Below are positions 53,092 through 62,919 of a stretch of 64,000 nucleotides of DNA, one piece after another. Each line of letters starts with the position of its first letter. Within the stretch, counting starts at the first letter, position 1. This stretch comes from Rhodospirillales bacterium (GTDB taxonomy: Bacteria; Pseudomonadota; Alphaproteobacteria; Acetobacterales; Acetobacteraceae), in assembly GCA_017304945.1 (NCBI GenBank), contig JAFKLG010000062.1, positions 1 through 64,000 on the forward strand, written 5' to 3'. A model generated the notes under the pieces. It saw only the letters and a program-made list of their open reading frames with translations. It was not told the DNA's origin and made no database searches. The position numbers and the translations under genes were made by a program.

Positions 53092-54663
53092 TCAGTTGCC
53101 GACCGCTTGCGGCTTCAGCCCCATCGCCAGGCTCAGCTCGTCGAGCCGCGCGTCGTAGACCAGACCCTTCTTCGTCGCCCAGGTGTTGATCGTGAAGTAG
53201 ACCGGGATCACGCCCGCCTGGTGGACCGCGATCTCCGACGCCTTGGCGTAGAGCGCGTTGCGTTCGGCATCGTCGAAGGTGCGCAGCGCCTTGCCGAGGG
53301 TCGCATCGAAGTCCGGATTGGACCAGCGGCCGCGATTGGAGGGGCCCATGCCGGTCTTCGGGTCCCAGGTCGCCATCAAGGCGGTCAAGGGAGAGGAAGG
53401 ATCGCCGGTACCCACCCAGCCCGACAGCATCATGCTGAACTCGAGCTTGCTGCCGCGAGTGAACAGCATCGTCGCCGGCATGGTCTGCACTTCGGTCTTG
53501 ATGCCGACGCGCGCCAGCATCTGCCCGACCGCCTGGGTGACCTGCGCGTCATTGGGGAAGCGATCGTTGGAACCCGCGAGCACGACGCTGAAGCCCTCGC
53601 CCCAGCCAGCCTCCTTCAGCAGCTTCTGCGCGGCGGCCGGATCGTAGGCCGGCGGCGGCAGGTTCGCGCTGGCGCCGGGCAGGCCGGGCGGCGTGTACTG
53701 GCCGGCGGCATGCGCCTGCCCGCTCAGCAGCCGCTCGACCAGCGCCTGGCGATTGATCGCGAGGCTGATCGCCTGCCGCACCCGGGTGTCGCGCAGCGGG
53801 TTGCGGTCCATCTTCTGCCCGTTCGCGTCGCTGATGCCGGGCGAGACGTCACGCGCGCTGTCCATGTGGATGTAGATGATGCGGAAGGAATCGCATTCGT
53901 ACAGCACGACGTTCGGCGTGCCCGAGAGCCGCGCGCGGTCCACGCCGGGAACGCCCTCGATCATGTCGACGTCGCCCGAGAGCATCGCGGCGACCCGCGC
54001 ACCGTCGTTCGGGATCGGACGCCGCGTCACGCGCTCCCACGGCTCCGGCCCGCCCCAATAGGTGGGATTGCGGGCGAACACGACGCGGTTGCCGGGCACC
54101 CATTCGACGAAGCGATACGGCCCGGTGCCGATCGCGGCGGTGCCGTTGTTGAAATCGGTGGTCGACTTGCCCTCGGCCGCGCGCTTCGAGATCACCGCGA
54201 CCTGCGCGAGATCGATCGGCAGGGTCGGCGACGGAGCGCGCGTGAGAATGCGGACCGTGTGGTCGTCCACCACCTCCGCGCCGGTGATCGCCTTCGTGTA
54301 TTGCGAGTAGGAGGACGGGCTGTTCGGCACGTGGGGTGCGCGCTGCAACGTGAACACCACGTCGGCGGCGGTGAACGGCGTGCCGTCATGGAACGTCACG
54401 CCCTGGCGCAGGGTGAAGATCCATTCGGTGTCGCCGACCGGCTTCCAGGACGTGGCCAGCGCCGGCTCGATCTGCCCCTTCGCGTTGGTGCGGGTGAGCG
54501 CATCGAAGATGTGCCGCGCCACCGCGCTGTTCGGCGTGTAGACGTGATAGTGCGGATCGATCGAGTTCGGGTCGGTGCGGATGCCCATGGTCACGTCCGC
54601 CGCCTGGGCGCGGGCCGCCAGCAACAGGGCGAACGCCGCCAGCGCGGCCAATCTCTTGGTCAT
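53092..54663 (-). CDS. ABC transporter solute-binding protein, family 5 (third)
   Basis: A 523-residue periplasmic receptor with a Sec-type signal (RLAALAAFALLLAARAQA), unlike the Tat-like pair upstream. The fold markers are MGIRTDPNSIDPHYHVYTPNSA, EWIFTLRQGVTFHDGTPFTAADVVFTLQR and AAQKLLKEAGWGEGFSV. No permease or ATPase gene is adjacent, so it may deliver to the DppBCDF-type importer at 45904-49404 or to one elsewhere. It is 81 nt upstream of the SDR gene on the same strand and divergent from the acyl-CoA synthetase. Confidence 0.92.
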   Translation of the reverse strand: MTKRLAALAAFALLLAARAQAADVTMGIRTDPNSIDPHYHVYTPNSAVARHIFDALTRTNAKGQIEPALATSWKPVGDTEWIFTLRQGVTFHDGTPFTAADVVFTLQRAPHVPNSPSSYSQYTKAITGAEVVDDHTVRILTRAPSPTLPIDLAQVAVISKRAAEGKSTTDFNNGTAAIGTGPYRFVEWVPGNRVVFARNPTYWGGPEPWERVTRRPIPNDGARVAAMLSGDVDMIEGVPGVDRARLSGTPNVVLYECDSFRIIYIHMDSARDVSPGISDANGQKMDRNPLRDTRVRQAISLAINRQALVERLLSGQAHAAGQYTPPGLPGASANLPPPAYDPAAAQKLLKEAGWGEGFSVVLAGSNDRFPNDAQVTQAVGQMLARVGIKTEVQTMPATMLFTRGSKLEFSMMLSGWVGTGDPSSPLTALMATWDPKTGMGPSNRGRWSNPDFDATLGKALRTFDDAERNALYAKASEIAVHQAGVIPVYFTINTWATKKGLVYDARLDELSLAMGLKPQAVGN

Positions 54664-54794
54664 CGTCGTTTCCTCCTTGAGCGCCCCGGTTCGGCGGGGT
54701 CACCACGCCATTGCCGGGTGCGCTGGCCTTGCCCCCGGCTGTGCCATAGGTTCCCTCCAGGGTCCAGAACGAGAGGCCAGGGAGAGGCGCCGCC

Positions 54795-56417
54795 GTGTCA
54801 ATCTTCGAACAACACCTCGACCGCTTGCCGGCCAATCACGTGCCGCTGTCGCCCGTGTCGTTCCTGACGCGCGCGGCGCGGATCTGGGGCCCGCGCGTCG
54901 CCATCGTCCATGGCGAGCGCCGCATCACCTACGCGCAGTTCCTGGAGCGGGCGCGGCGGCTCGCGTCGGCGTTGGCCGCGGTCGGCGTGGGCGAGCACGA
55001 CACCGTCGCCATCATGGCCCCCAACACGCCGGAGATGCTCGAGGCACATTACGGCGTGCCGATGCTGGGCGCCGTCCTGTGCGCGATCAACATCCGGCTC
55101 GACGCCGCGGCGATCGGCTTCATCCTGCAGCATTCTGAAGCGAAGGTCGTGCTGGTCGACCGCGAGTTCGCGCCGGTGATGGCGGAGGCGCTGAAACTCG
55201 CCGGCCCTGGTCTGCAGGTGATCGACATCGACGACCCGCTCGCCCCCGCGCATGACCCGGTCGGCTCGGTTTCCTATGAAACCTTCCTTGCCGGCGGTAA
55301 CCCGGACCACCCGGTGCGGCTGCCGGCCGACGAATGGCAGGCAATCGCGCTGAACTACACCTCCGGCACCACCGGCAATCCGAAAGGCGTGGTGGCGCAT
55401 CACCGCGGTGCCTATCTCAATGCCTGCGCCAACGCGCTGACCTTCGGGCTGTCGCCGCGCAGCGTCTATCTGTGGACGCTGCCGATGTTTCACTGCAACG
55501 GCTGGACCTACACCTGGGCAGTGACGCTCGCCGGCGGCACCCATGTCTGCCTGCGTCGCGTCGACCCGGCGGAGATCTTCGCGGCGATCGAGGCGCACGG
55601 GGTGACGCATATGTGCGGCGCGCCGGTCGTGCTGTCGATGCTGATCCACGCACCAGAGTCGGTGCGGCGCCGTCCCGCGGAGACGGTGCAGATCGCGACC
55701 GGCGGCGCGGCGCCGCCCTCCACGGTGATCGCGCAGATGGAGGCGATGGGCTTCGCGGTGACGCATCTCTACGGGCTGACCGAGACCTACGGACCATCCA
55801 CCGTCTGCGTCTGGCAGCCGGGGCTCGAGGAGCTGCCGATCGAGCGCAAGGCGGCGTTCATGGCGCGCCAAGGCGTGGCGACGCCGATGATCGAGGAAGC
55901 CGCGGTGCTGAACCCCGCCACGATGCAGCCGGTGCCGGCCGACGGCACCACGATCGGCGAACTGATGCTGCGCGGGAACACCGTGATGAAGGGCTACCTC
56001 AAGAATCCTGCCGCCACGGACGAGGTGTTTGCCGGCGGCTGGTTCCACTCCGGCGACCTCGCGGTCATGCATCCGGACGGCTACATGGAGGTGAAGGATC
56101 GCTCCAAGGATATCATCATCTCGGGCGGCGAGAACATCTCCTCCCTGGAAGTGGAAGAGGTGCTCTACAAGCATCCGGCGGTGATGGAGGCCGCGGTGGT
56201 CGCGCGGCCGGACGCGAAATGGGGCGAGACGCCGCACGCTTTCGTGACACTGAAGCCCGGCGCATCACCGGTGGCGGCGGCGGAGCTGATCGCCTGGTGC
56301 CGCACGCATCTCGCGCACTACAAATGCCCGCGCCATGTCAGCTTCGGCCCGCTGCCGAAGACCTCCACCGGCAAGATCCAGAAATTCGAGCTGCGGGAGC
56401 GCGCGCGGAGCGCGTGA
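54795..56417 (+). CDS. Acyl-CoA synthetase (AMP-forming)
   Basis: A 540-residue ligase that activates a carboxylic acid via acyl-AMP. P-loop LNYTSGTTGNPKGVVAHHRG, PMFHCNGWTYTW, HLYGLTETYG, GWFHSGDLAVMHPDGYMEVKDRSKDIIISGGENIS and the C-terminal PKTSTGKIQKFELR with catalytic Lys are all present. This branch includes medium-chain and 3-methylmercaptopropionate (DmdB-like) ligases; the natural acid cannot be read. The start is GTG at 54795 behind GAGAGG with 7-nt spacing. Divergent from the third receptor gene, suggesting joint control. Confidence 0.93.
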   Translation: MSIFEQHLDRLPANHVPLSPVSFLTRAARIWGPRVAIVHGERRITYAQFLERARRLASALAAVGVGEHDTVAIMAPNTPEMLEAHYGVPMLGAVLCAINIRLDAAAIGFILQHSEAKVVLVDREFAPVMAEALKLAGPGLQVIDIDDPLAPAHDPVGSVSYETFLAGGNPDHPVRLPADEWQAIALNYTSGTTGNPKGVVAHHRGAYLNACANALTFGLSPRSVYLWTLPMFHCNGWTYTWAVTLAGGTHVCLRRVDPAEIFAAIEAHGVTHMCGAPVVLSMLIHAPESVRRRPAETVQIATGGAAPPSTVIAQMEAMGFAVTHLYGLTETYGPSTVCVWQPGLEELPIERKAAFMARQGVATPMIEEAAVLNPATMQPVPADGTTIGELMLRGNTVMKGYLKNPAATDEVFAGGWFHSGDLAVMHPDGYMEVKDRSKDIIISGGENISSLEVEEVLYKHPAVMEAAVVARPDAKWGETPHAFVTLKPGASPVAAAELIAWCRTHLAHYKCPRHVSFGPLPKTSTGKIQKFELRERARSA

Positions 56418-56533
56418 TCGGCCGCGCGGCGCCGGATGAGCGGCCCATGTGAGGCAATGCCGGTCGTCCTCCGTCACCCGCGGGCACCGGCCCGCGGATC
56501 CTCACCGGCTGCGTCGTGGGGGCAGCAACCCGG

Positions 56534-56760
56534 AAAGCACCGTCATCGACGTCGGGATCGCCGGGTCGGGGCCCGGCGATGACGGTGGCCACGGTCGTCG
56601 TGCGTCAGCCTGGAAGGGCACCATCATCCACGTCGGGGTCTCGCCGGGTCGGGGCTCGGCGATGACGGTGGCCGCGGTCGTCGTTCGTCAGCCTGGAAGG
56701 GCACGGTCCCCAGGGAGGGGATCGCCGCGTCGGAGTTCGGCGATGACGGCATCGTCAGCG
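56534..56760. repeat. Three tandem ~80-bp units with REP-like palindromes
   Basis: Units start at 56534 (80 bp), 56614 (83 bp) and 56697 (about 64 bp, degenerate). Each contains a palindrome near its middle; in the first it is perfect: ATCGCCGGG (56557-56565) with CCCGGCGAT (56572-56580). The words GGCGATGACGG and CGTCAGCCTGG recur. The block fills most of the 363-bp gap between two convergent genes; bases 56418-56533 show nothing else. Confidence 0.8.
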
Positions 56761-56780
56761 GGTGGACCGCGAAGCTGGCG

Positions 56781-57044
56781 TCAGCGCAGGGACGCGCCGC
56801 TCTTGCCCTTCTTCTCGTAATCGTCCTGCGCCTGCCTCGTCGCATCCATGGCACGGTCGTTCTTGCCGGCCTTGCTGTCCGCGTGGCTGCGCCCATCCGA
56901 CGGCGTGGTTTGGCCGACGGTTCCCATCGGGTTGGTATGGGTGCTCGTCGGCGTTTCCGCACCGGTGCCCTTGGTGTTCTGCGCGAACGCACCCGCGGCC
57001 ATCAGCGAGAGTGCGGCAGCGAGGATCAGCGGCTTCATCGTCAT
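56781..57044 (-). CDS. Small exported polar protein
   Basis: An 87-residue protein with a Sec signal peptide (MKPLILAAALSLMAAGAFAQ) and a mature part that is wholly polar, rich in Thr, Gly, Lys and Asp (SDGRSHADSKAGKNDRAMDATRQAQDDYEKKG). It looks like a small disordered periplasmic protein. The ATG at 57044 is chosen because GAGG lies 7 nt upstream; ATG 57038 is a second option. No family recognised. It follows the luciferase-like gene on the same strand after a 101-bp gap. Confidence 0.72.
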   Translation of the reverse strand: MTMKPLILAAALSLMAAGAFAQNTKGTGAETPTSTHTNPMGTVGQTTPSDGRSHADSKAGKNDRAMDATRQAQDDYEKKGKSGASLR

Positions 57045-57145
57045 CGGGGTTCCTCGACCGTGTTCCCGAAGGAACGCGGAGAGGACCGTCCCAGTCTCCC
57101 CGGCCTCGGTCACGGGCGCGTGTGGCACGCCCGTGACGATCCGCG

Positions 57146-58387
57146 TCACTCGGCCGCGGCAGCCGGCGTCGCGAGGTCGGTCGAGTAGCGCAGATGCACC
57201 GGCGCATTCGCCTCCCAAGGATCCTTGAGCCCGAGTTCCGCGGCATAGGATTTGATGGCGGGCGCGACTTCCTGGAACAGCAGGCGGATGCAGGTCTGCC
57301 GGTCTTCCTGGCTGACGTTCCCGTCATTCGCCCAGATGCCCATGATCCCGGGGCGCGTGTTCGAGATGATGTATTTGAGCCGCTCGATCACCTGGTCGGG
57401 TGTGCCGGCCACGATCATCGTGCTGGCGATCTGATCCTCGAAGGTGGGATTGCCACGCGGGTTCTTGGCCCGTCCGACCGCGAACTCCACGAACTGGCGC
57501 CGGCCCGACGGCGAGAAATAGCCGGACGGATTGGCCCAGACCGGGTGCGCGAGGCCGGTGAACTCACCCTGCATCCACATGAACTGGCGCGCGTTCTTCA
57601 GCGCCTTCTCCTCCGTGTCCTGCACGTGGACACGGATCAGGTAGCCGAAATTCTCCGATCCGGCGGTGTAGCCGCAGGCCGCCGCGGCCTCGTCATAGGT
57701 GGCGCGGATCTGCTTCGTCGCCTCGATGGAGGTGTTCAGCGCGATGTACGGATAGCGCTGCTGCGCCGTCCAGATCACCGTCTCCTTCGACAGCACGCCG
57801 GGGATCCAGACGCGCGGATACGGCTTCTGCAGCGGCACCGCCCACGGGTTCACCACTCGCTGCTGATAATGCGTCCCTTCCCAGCGGAACGGGCCGGGCT
57901 GGGTCCAGGTCTTCACCACGAGATCATGCGCCTCGACGAAGCGCTCGCGGTTGAAGGCGGGGTTCACGCCGTTGGCGAGCTGCTCCTGCCCGCCGCCGCG
58001 CACGAAGCCGGAGACGAGCCGCCCTTTCGAGATCATGTCGATCATGGCGAGCTCTTCGGCGAGCTGCACCGGGTTCTCCGACAGCGGCAGCGGATTGCCG
58101 AGGATGACGATCTTCACCCGCTTGGTCGCCGCGGCCAGGATCGCCGCAAACATGTTGGTGCGGGCCTGCATGCAGAACGGCGCGTTGTGGTGCTCGTTCA
58201 GCATGATGCCGTCGGCACCGCATTCCTCGGCGAGAACATAGTCCTCGAGATACTCGTTGTAGAGGCGGCTCCCCTGCACCGGATCGAAGTGCTTGTTGGA
58301 GAAGGTCAGCGCCGTCGCCCCGTAGTTCAGCCCTTCCTGGGCGTCGTATGCGGCCATCGGCTGTTCGGTGAAATACATCAGATGCAT
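57146..58387 (-). CDS. Luciferase-like (LLM class) flavin-dependent oxidoreductase
   Basis: A 413-residue flavin enzyme of the bacterial luciferase superfamily. It begins MHLMYFTEQPMAAYDAQEG and contains EYVL-type AEECGADGIMLNEHHNAPF with the His pair, KIVILGNPLPLSENPVQLAEELAMIDMISKGRLVSGFVRGGG split over residues 92-132, and the C-terminal TPDQVIERLKY. It is a different branch from the NtaA-type enzymes upstream. The gene lies 78 nt behind the alpha/beta-hydrolase-fold gene and is probably co-transcribed. Reduced flavin must come from elsewhere. Substrate unknown. Confidence 0.92.
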   Translation of the reverse strand: MHLMYFTEQPMAAYDAQEGLNYGATALTFSNKHFDPVQGSRLYNEYLEDYVLAEECGADGIMLNEHHNAPFCMQARTNMFAAILAAATKRVKIVILGNPLPLSENPVQLAEELAMIDMISKGRLVSGFVRGGGQEQLANGVNPAFNRERFVEAHDLVVKTWTQPGPFRWEGTHYQQRVVNPWAVPLQKPYPRVWIPGVLSKETVIWTAQQRYPYIALNTSIEATKQIRATYDEAAAACGYTAGSENFGYLIRVHVQDTEEKALKNARQFMWMQGEFTGLAHPVWANPSGYFSPSGRRQFVEFAVGRAKNPRGNPTFEDQIASTMIVAGTPDQVIERLKYIISNTRPGIMGIWANDGNVSQEDRQTCIRLLFQEVAPAIKSYAAELGLKDPWEANAPVHLRYSTDLATPAAAAE

Positions 58388-58465
58388 GGTCGCCTCCCTG
58401 GTCCCCCCGCGTTGGTCACGGCCACGCTTGCGCGCGCCCTGCGTCGTCGTCGCCTCGCTGCGTCG

Positions 58466-59263
58466 TCACTTCGCCGCCACGAACTCCGTCACGAGCTTCG
58501 CGAGTTCCGCCGGCTTCTCCATGTCGACGAAATGCCCGGCGCCGGCGATGGTCGTCATCGTCGCGTTGCGCAGTGCCCGCGTGTAGGCCTGACCGGCGCT
58601 GATCGGCACGATCCGGTCGTCGTCGCCCCACACGACCAGGGCCGGCGTTCGGATGCCGCCCAGCAGATGCGGCAGCGTCTGGCTGTACATGTAGGGCTTC
58701 CACGCCGTGCGGAAGCTCATCTCGCGGGCGATGTCCCAGGCCACGAGCTGGTCGGTCGAGACGTCGCCGAACACCCGCGCGAACGCCGCTTCCTCGTGGA
58801 ACCCCGCTTTCGGGTAGTCGATATAGGAGATGATGGCCTGGTCGAGGATGTCGCCTTCGGGCGGCTTCACGCCATGCGCCCCGACCAGGACCAGGCGGTG
58901 GAACCGCTGCGGCGCCTGGCTCGCCATTTCCGCCGCGACCCAACCGCCATAGCCCAGGCCGACCAGCGACACCTCGCCGATATCGAGGTCGGCGAGCAGC
59001 CAGCTCATCATCGCGCCGATGTCGCGCGGGCTGCGCAGCCACTCGACGCGCTGCGACTTGCCCCAGCCGGGGAAGTGCGGCACCAGCACGTCGCCCTGCG
59101 CCGCGAGCGCGTCATAGAAGGGCAACCGGTCGGGCGTGCCGATGTCGTGATGCAGCACCAGCAGCGTGCCGCGGCCGCCGCGCTGCGGGTCGCCGCCGCT
59201 CCGTGTCACGTGCAATGTCACGCCGGCGATCTCGACCGTGTCATCGGTCCAGGACACGCTCAT
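58466..59263 (-). CDS. Alpha/beta-hydrolase-fold protein without nucleophile
   Basis: A 265-residue protein with the full alpha/beta hydrolase layout: LLVLHHDIG oxyanion strand, nucleophile-elbow region, Asp215 in GDDDRIVP and His244 in GAGHFVD. At the elbow it reads G102-L-G104-Y-G106-G, so the Ser/Asp/Cys nucleophile is replaced by Gly104 (codon GGC). Either catalysis does not need a nucleophile, as in some cofactor-free dioxygenases and hydroxynitrile-lyase-like members, or the protein only binds ligand. GGGGAG lies 5 nt before the ATG at 59263. It is first in a unit with the luciferase-like gene. Confidence 0.87.
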   Translation of the reverse strand: MSVSWTDDTVEIAGVTLHVTRSGGDPQRGGRGTLLVLHHDIGTPDRLPFYDALAAQGDVLVPHFPGWGKSQRVEWLRSPRDIGAMMSWLLADLDIGEVSLVGLGYGGWVAAEMASQAPQRFHRLVLVGAHGVKPPEGDILDQAIISYIDYPKAGFHEEAAFARVFGDVSTDQLVAWDIAREMSFRTAWKPYMYSQTLPHLLGGIRTPALVVWGDDDRIVPISAGQAYTRALRNATMTTIAGAGHFVDMEKPAELAKLVTEFVAAK

Positions 59264-59541
59264 GCTTTCTCCCCTCGGACGCTTTTGCCGGAGGATACCC
59301 GCCGGTAGCCGCGCTTGTCGACTCGACGACCGCGCGTGGGAGCCTCGATTCGCCCGTTCGGCAGGGTGCGCGCGCACCGCCACGGCCCGCGTCCACGGGA
59401 TGCAGAGGGCGTTCCGCCCTCGCGGCAGCGCCGTCATCCATCTGCGTCGAGCACACCACACCGGCATCACGACCGCGGCTTCACGACGGCGTCATGGGTT
59501 CCCGCTTGCCGCCCGAGGCCACGAATGGCCACACTCGCCAC

Positions 59542-61206
59542 ATGAGCGCATCAAGCACCGACACCGAGGTTTCGTCCCCCGCCGCCAAGCCGGCGCCGCA
59601 GGCGCAGGTTCTGTCCGGCAGTGTCGTCGCGCCGCCGCGACGCACCGCGAAGCCACCCGGCCCCTGCGCCATGGTGATCTTCGGCGCGGGCGGCGACCTC
59701 ACCAAGCGGCTGCTGGTGCCGGCGCTCTACAACCTCTCCCATACCGGCCTGCTGCCGCAGCAGCTCGCGCTGGTCGGCGTCGACCTCGTGCAGCAGGATG
59801 CGAAGACCTGGGCCGGCAACCTGCGCAGCATGCTGCAGAGCTTCGTCGGCAACCCGGCGAGCGAGAGCCGGATCGACGCGATCGACGAATCCGCCTGGAA
59901 TCACCTCACGAACGGCATGTCGACCGTGCAGGGCGACCTGAACGACGCGGGACTTTACGAGCGCCTGCGCGATCACCTGCACGAGGTGGCGCGGACGCAG
60001 GGGACCGACGGCAACGTCCTGTTCTATCTCGCCGTCGCCGACCGTTTCTTCGCGCCGATCATCGAGCAACTCGGCCATGCCGGCCTGCTCGCGCAGAACG
60101 AGGCCGAGGGCGGCCGGAAACAGTGGCGCCGTGTCGTGATCGAGAAGCCGTTCGGCCACGACCTCGACTCCGCGCGCAACCTCAACAAGCGGATCCGCGC
60201 CTGCCTCGAGGAGGAGCAGATCTACCGGATCGATCACTTCCTCGGGAAAGAGACCGTCCAGAGCATCCTCGCGTTCCGCTTCGCCAACGGGTTGTTCGAG
60301 CCGATCTGGAATCGTGACCGCATCGACCACGTGCAGATCACCGTGGCCGAGACCGTCGGCGTCGAACGCCGCGGCAAGTTCTACGAGCACACCGGCGCGC
60401 TGCGCGACATGGTGCCGAACCACGTGTTCCAGTTGCTGGCGATGGTGGCGATGGAGCCGCCCGCCGGGTTCGACGCGCGCGCCATCCGCAACCGCAAGGG
60501 CGACGTGTTCACCTCGCTCTGTTCGGTCAAGCCGGAAGACGTGGTGCGCGGCCAGTACGGGCCCGGCACGCTGATGGGGAAGGACGAGCCGGGCTACCGT
60601 TCGGAACCCGACGTGGCGCCCGACTCGCAGACCGAGACCTACGTCGCGATGCGGCTGGCGATCGACAATTGGCGCTGGGCGGGCGTGCCGTTCTACCTGC
60701 GCACCGGCAAGCGCATGTCCTGCCGGATGACGGAGATCGCGATCCGCTTCAAGCCCGCGCCGACCGCGCCCTTCGAGGCGACCGACGTCGCCTCGCTGCC
60801 GCCCAACTGGCTGGTGCTGCACATCCAGCCGGACGAGGGCATCTCGCTGCAGTTCGAGGTGAAGCGGCCCGGTCCGGTGGTCGATCTCGCCGCGGTGCGC
60901 ATGGCCTTCCACTACCGCGACTGGTTCCCGCACGAGCCCAATGTCGGCTACGAGACGCTGCTCTACGACGTGATGATGGGCGACCAGACGCTGTTCAACC
61001 GCGGCGACACGGTGGAGGAGACCTGGCGCGTGGTGCAGCCGGTGCTCGATGCCTGGAACACCGCGGAGCCGCTGCATCTGCCCAACTACGCGGCCGGCAC
61101 CGATGGGCCGCATGCCGCCGACCAGCTCCTGGAGCGGGAGGGGCGCCGCTGGCGGCCGGTCCAGCTCGAGGCGGCGGCGGATCCGAAGACCGGCCCCTCC
61201 GGCTGA
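59542..61206 (+). CDS. zwf: Glucose-6-phosphate 1-dehydrogenase
   Basis: Oxidises glucose 6-phosphate to 6-phosphogluconolactone with NADP, entry to the Entner-Doudoroff and pentose phosphate routes. [23 protein letters not shown] is the cofactor site, [10 protein letters not shown] and the active-site [15 protein letters not shown] follow, then [15 protein letters not shown]. At 554 residues it is longer than the usual 490: about 35 extra N-terminal residues and an enlarged middle ([24 protein letters not shown]). No pgl or edd lies next to it, unlike in many relatives. ATG 59542 is used; ATG 59494 would add 16 unconserved residues. Confidence 0.96.
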   Translation: MSASSTDTEVSSPAAKPAPQAQVLSGSVVAPPRRTAKPPGPCAMVIFGAGGDLTKRLLVPALYNLSHTGLLPQQLALVGVDLVQQDAKTWAGNLRSMLQSFVGNPASESRIDAIDESAWNHLTNGMSTVQGDLNDAGLYERLRDHLHEVARTQGTDGNVLFYLAVADRFFAPIIEQLGHAGLLAQNEAEGGRKQWRRVVIEKPFGHDLDSARNLNKRIRACLEEEQIYRIDHFLGKETVQSILAFRFANGLFEPIWNRDRIDHVQITVAETVGVERRGKFYEHTGALRDMVPNHVFQLLAMVAMEPPAGFDARAIRNRKGDVFTSLCSVKPEDVVRGQYGPGTLMGKDEPGYRSEPDVAPDSQTETYVAMRLAIDNWRWAGVPFYLRTGKRMSCRMTEIAIRFKPAPTAPFEATDVASLPPNWLVLHIQPDEGISLQFEVKRPGPVVDLAAVRMAFHYRDWFPHEPNVGYETLLYDVMMGDQTLFNRGDTVEETWRVVQPVLDAWNTAEPLHLPNYAAGTDGPHAADQLLEREGRRWRPVQLEAAADPKTGPSG

Positions 61207-61401
61207 CTACCTCGGCCGGCTCCCGCGACGCCGACCTGCGCGCCCGGCGGACCGGAACCGGCGGATGGTCCCGGCGTCGGGCTTGACCAGCGCTGTCCTG
61301 GGGCCGGCACCGAACTGGTTCCGGCGCCGTGCTGGCCCGCCCCGCGCGCTTGACCCGGCAGCGTGGCTGCGCCTCCCTGCGGGAAAGGTGGGGAGATGCC
61401 G

Positions 61402-62577
61402 ATGCCGCTGACCGGACTGACCGTGCTCGACCTCACGCGCGTGCTCTCGGGCCCGTTCTGCACCGCGTTGCTGGGCGATCTCGGCGCCGACGTGATCAAG
61501 GTGGAGGCGCCCGAGGGCGATTCCGTCCGCGGCCAGGGCGCGGCGCGCGACGGGCTCTCCTGGTATTTCGCCAATTTCAACCGCAACAAGCGCGCGATCC
61601 GGCTGGACCTGCGCCGCCCCGAGGGACGGGAGGTGCTGGCGCGGCTGATCGCGCGGGCAGACGTGCTGGTGGAGAATTTCCGTCCCGGCGTGCTCGCCCG
61701 CATGGGGTTCGACGCGGCCCGGCTCGCGGCGCTGCGCCCCAGCCTGGTCACCTGCTCGATCAACGGATTCGGCAGCACCGGCCCGTATCGCGACCGGCCG
61801 GCCTTCGACTTCATCGCCCAGGCGCTCTCGGGCTTCATGAGCGTCAATGGCGGGCCGGATGACCCGCCGCTCCGCTCCGGCGTGCCGATCAGCGACCTGG
61901 TGGCCGGGCTGTACGCGGCGATCGCGATCCTCGCGGCGGTGCAGCACGCCCGCGCGACCGGCCAGGGCCAGGCGGCGGAGGTGAGCCTGACCAACGGCAT
62001 GGTCTCCATGCTCGCCTATGTCGCGACCAACTGGTTCGCAAGCGGCCGCGTGCCGCCGCGCAGCGGCAACGACCACCCGATCGCAGCGCCCTACGGCTTG
62101 TTCCCGACGCGCGACGGGGAACTCGCGCTCGCACCGGCCGACGACGCGTTCTTCCGCCGGCTCGCCGACGCGCTGGGCATGCCCGCGCTGAAGACCGACC
62201 CGCTCTACGCGACCCAGGCGGCGCGCGTCGCCAATCGCGCGCGGATCAACGCGATCGTCGGCGGCGTCCTGGCGCAGCAGGACACGGCGCACTGGGTTGC
62301 CGTGCTGAACGAGGCCGGCGTGCCCTGCGGCCCCGTGCATGGCGTGCCGGAGGTGTTCGCCGATCCGCAGGTGCAGGCGCAGGAGATGGCGATCGACGTG
62401 CCGCATCCCGGCCATGGGCTGGTGCGGATGCTGGGCTTCCCGATCAAGCTCGCCGCCACGCCCTGCCAGGTCCGCCGGCCCGCCCCCGGCCTCGGCGAAC
62501 ACACGGACGAGATCCTCTCAGCGCTCGGTTATGATGCCGCGGCGCGGGAGGGTCTGCGCCTTCAGGGGGTGGTCTGA
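61402..62577 (+). CDS. CaiB/BaiF CoA-transferase
   Basis: A 391-residue class III CoA-transferase: PLTGLTVLDLTRVLSGPFCTALLGDLGADVIKVE (split at residue 20) at the N-terminus, NRNKRAIRLDLRRPEG, LVENFRPGVLARMGFD and the catalytic position Asp165 in SGVPISDLVAG. It is the third member of the family in this window and not especially close to the others. ATG 61402 is chosen over ATG 61396 because GGGGAG at 61390-61395 abuts the latter and is 6 nt from the former. It follows zwf on the same strand after 195 bp. Substrate unknown. Confidence 0.9.
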   Translation: MPLTGLTVLDLTRVLSGPFCTALLGDLGADVIKVEAPEGDSVRGQGAARDGLSWYFANFNRNKRAIRLDLRRPEGREVLARLIARADVLVENFRPGVLARMGFDAARLAALRPSLVTCSINGFGSTGPYRDRPAFDFIAQALSGFMSVNGGPDDPPLRSGVPISDLVAGLYAAIAILAAVQHARATGQGQAAEVSLTNGMVSMLAYVATNWFASGRVPPRSGNDHPIAAPYGLFPTRDGELALAPADDAFFRRLADALGMPALKTDPLYATQAARVANRARINAIVGGVLAQQDTAHWVAVLNEAGVPCGPVHGVPEVFADPQVQAQEMAIDVPHPGHGLVRMLGFPIKLAATPCQVRRPAPGLGEHTDEILSALGYDAAAREGLRLQGVV

Positions 62578-62685
62578 GCGCGATCGTCGGCCGCCGGCTC
62601 GCGGCGCCGGACAGCTCCGGACCGAGGCCAAAGCAGGGGAGCGTGAGCGAGCCCGTCGGGCAGCGGGTGGACGCAGGAGCGTGAA

Positions 62686-62866
62686 ATCGTGGATGGCCGC
62701 CCTGCGGCGGCCATGACACAAAAGTCGCGGACGGCGCCCGCCGACGGCTATGGCACAGACATCGTGGGCGGCCGCCCCTCGGCGGCCATGGCACAGAAAT
62801 CGCGGGCGGCGCCCGCCGACGGCCATGGTACAAAATCGCGGACGGCCGCCCTTCGGCGGCCATGAC
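62686..62866. repeat. Tandem palindromic repeat, five ~37-bp units
   Basis: Units begin with TCGYGG at 62687, 62725, 62762, 62800 and 62836 (steps 38, 37, 38, 36). Units 1, 3 and 5 hold near-perfect hairpins of the type GGCCGCC...GGCGGCC; unit 1 is ATGGCCGCC (62693-62701) with GGCGGCCAT (62706-62714). Units 2 and 4 are a variant (GGCGCCCGCCGACGGC), so two forms alternate. ATGRCACA links the units. The palindrome at 21-43 is a single distant copy. Bases 62578-62685 contain no gene. Confidence 0.85.
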
Positions 62867-62919
62867 GCGCGATCCGTGGCCGCGGAGCGAAAGCCCCGGC
62901 CAGCCCTGGCCTTGATCCG

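Noticed and set aside
62686..62866. CRISPR array
   Set aside because: Units are 37 bp and contiguous without unique spacers, and no cas genes are present.
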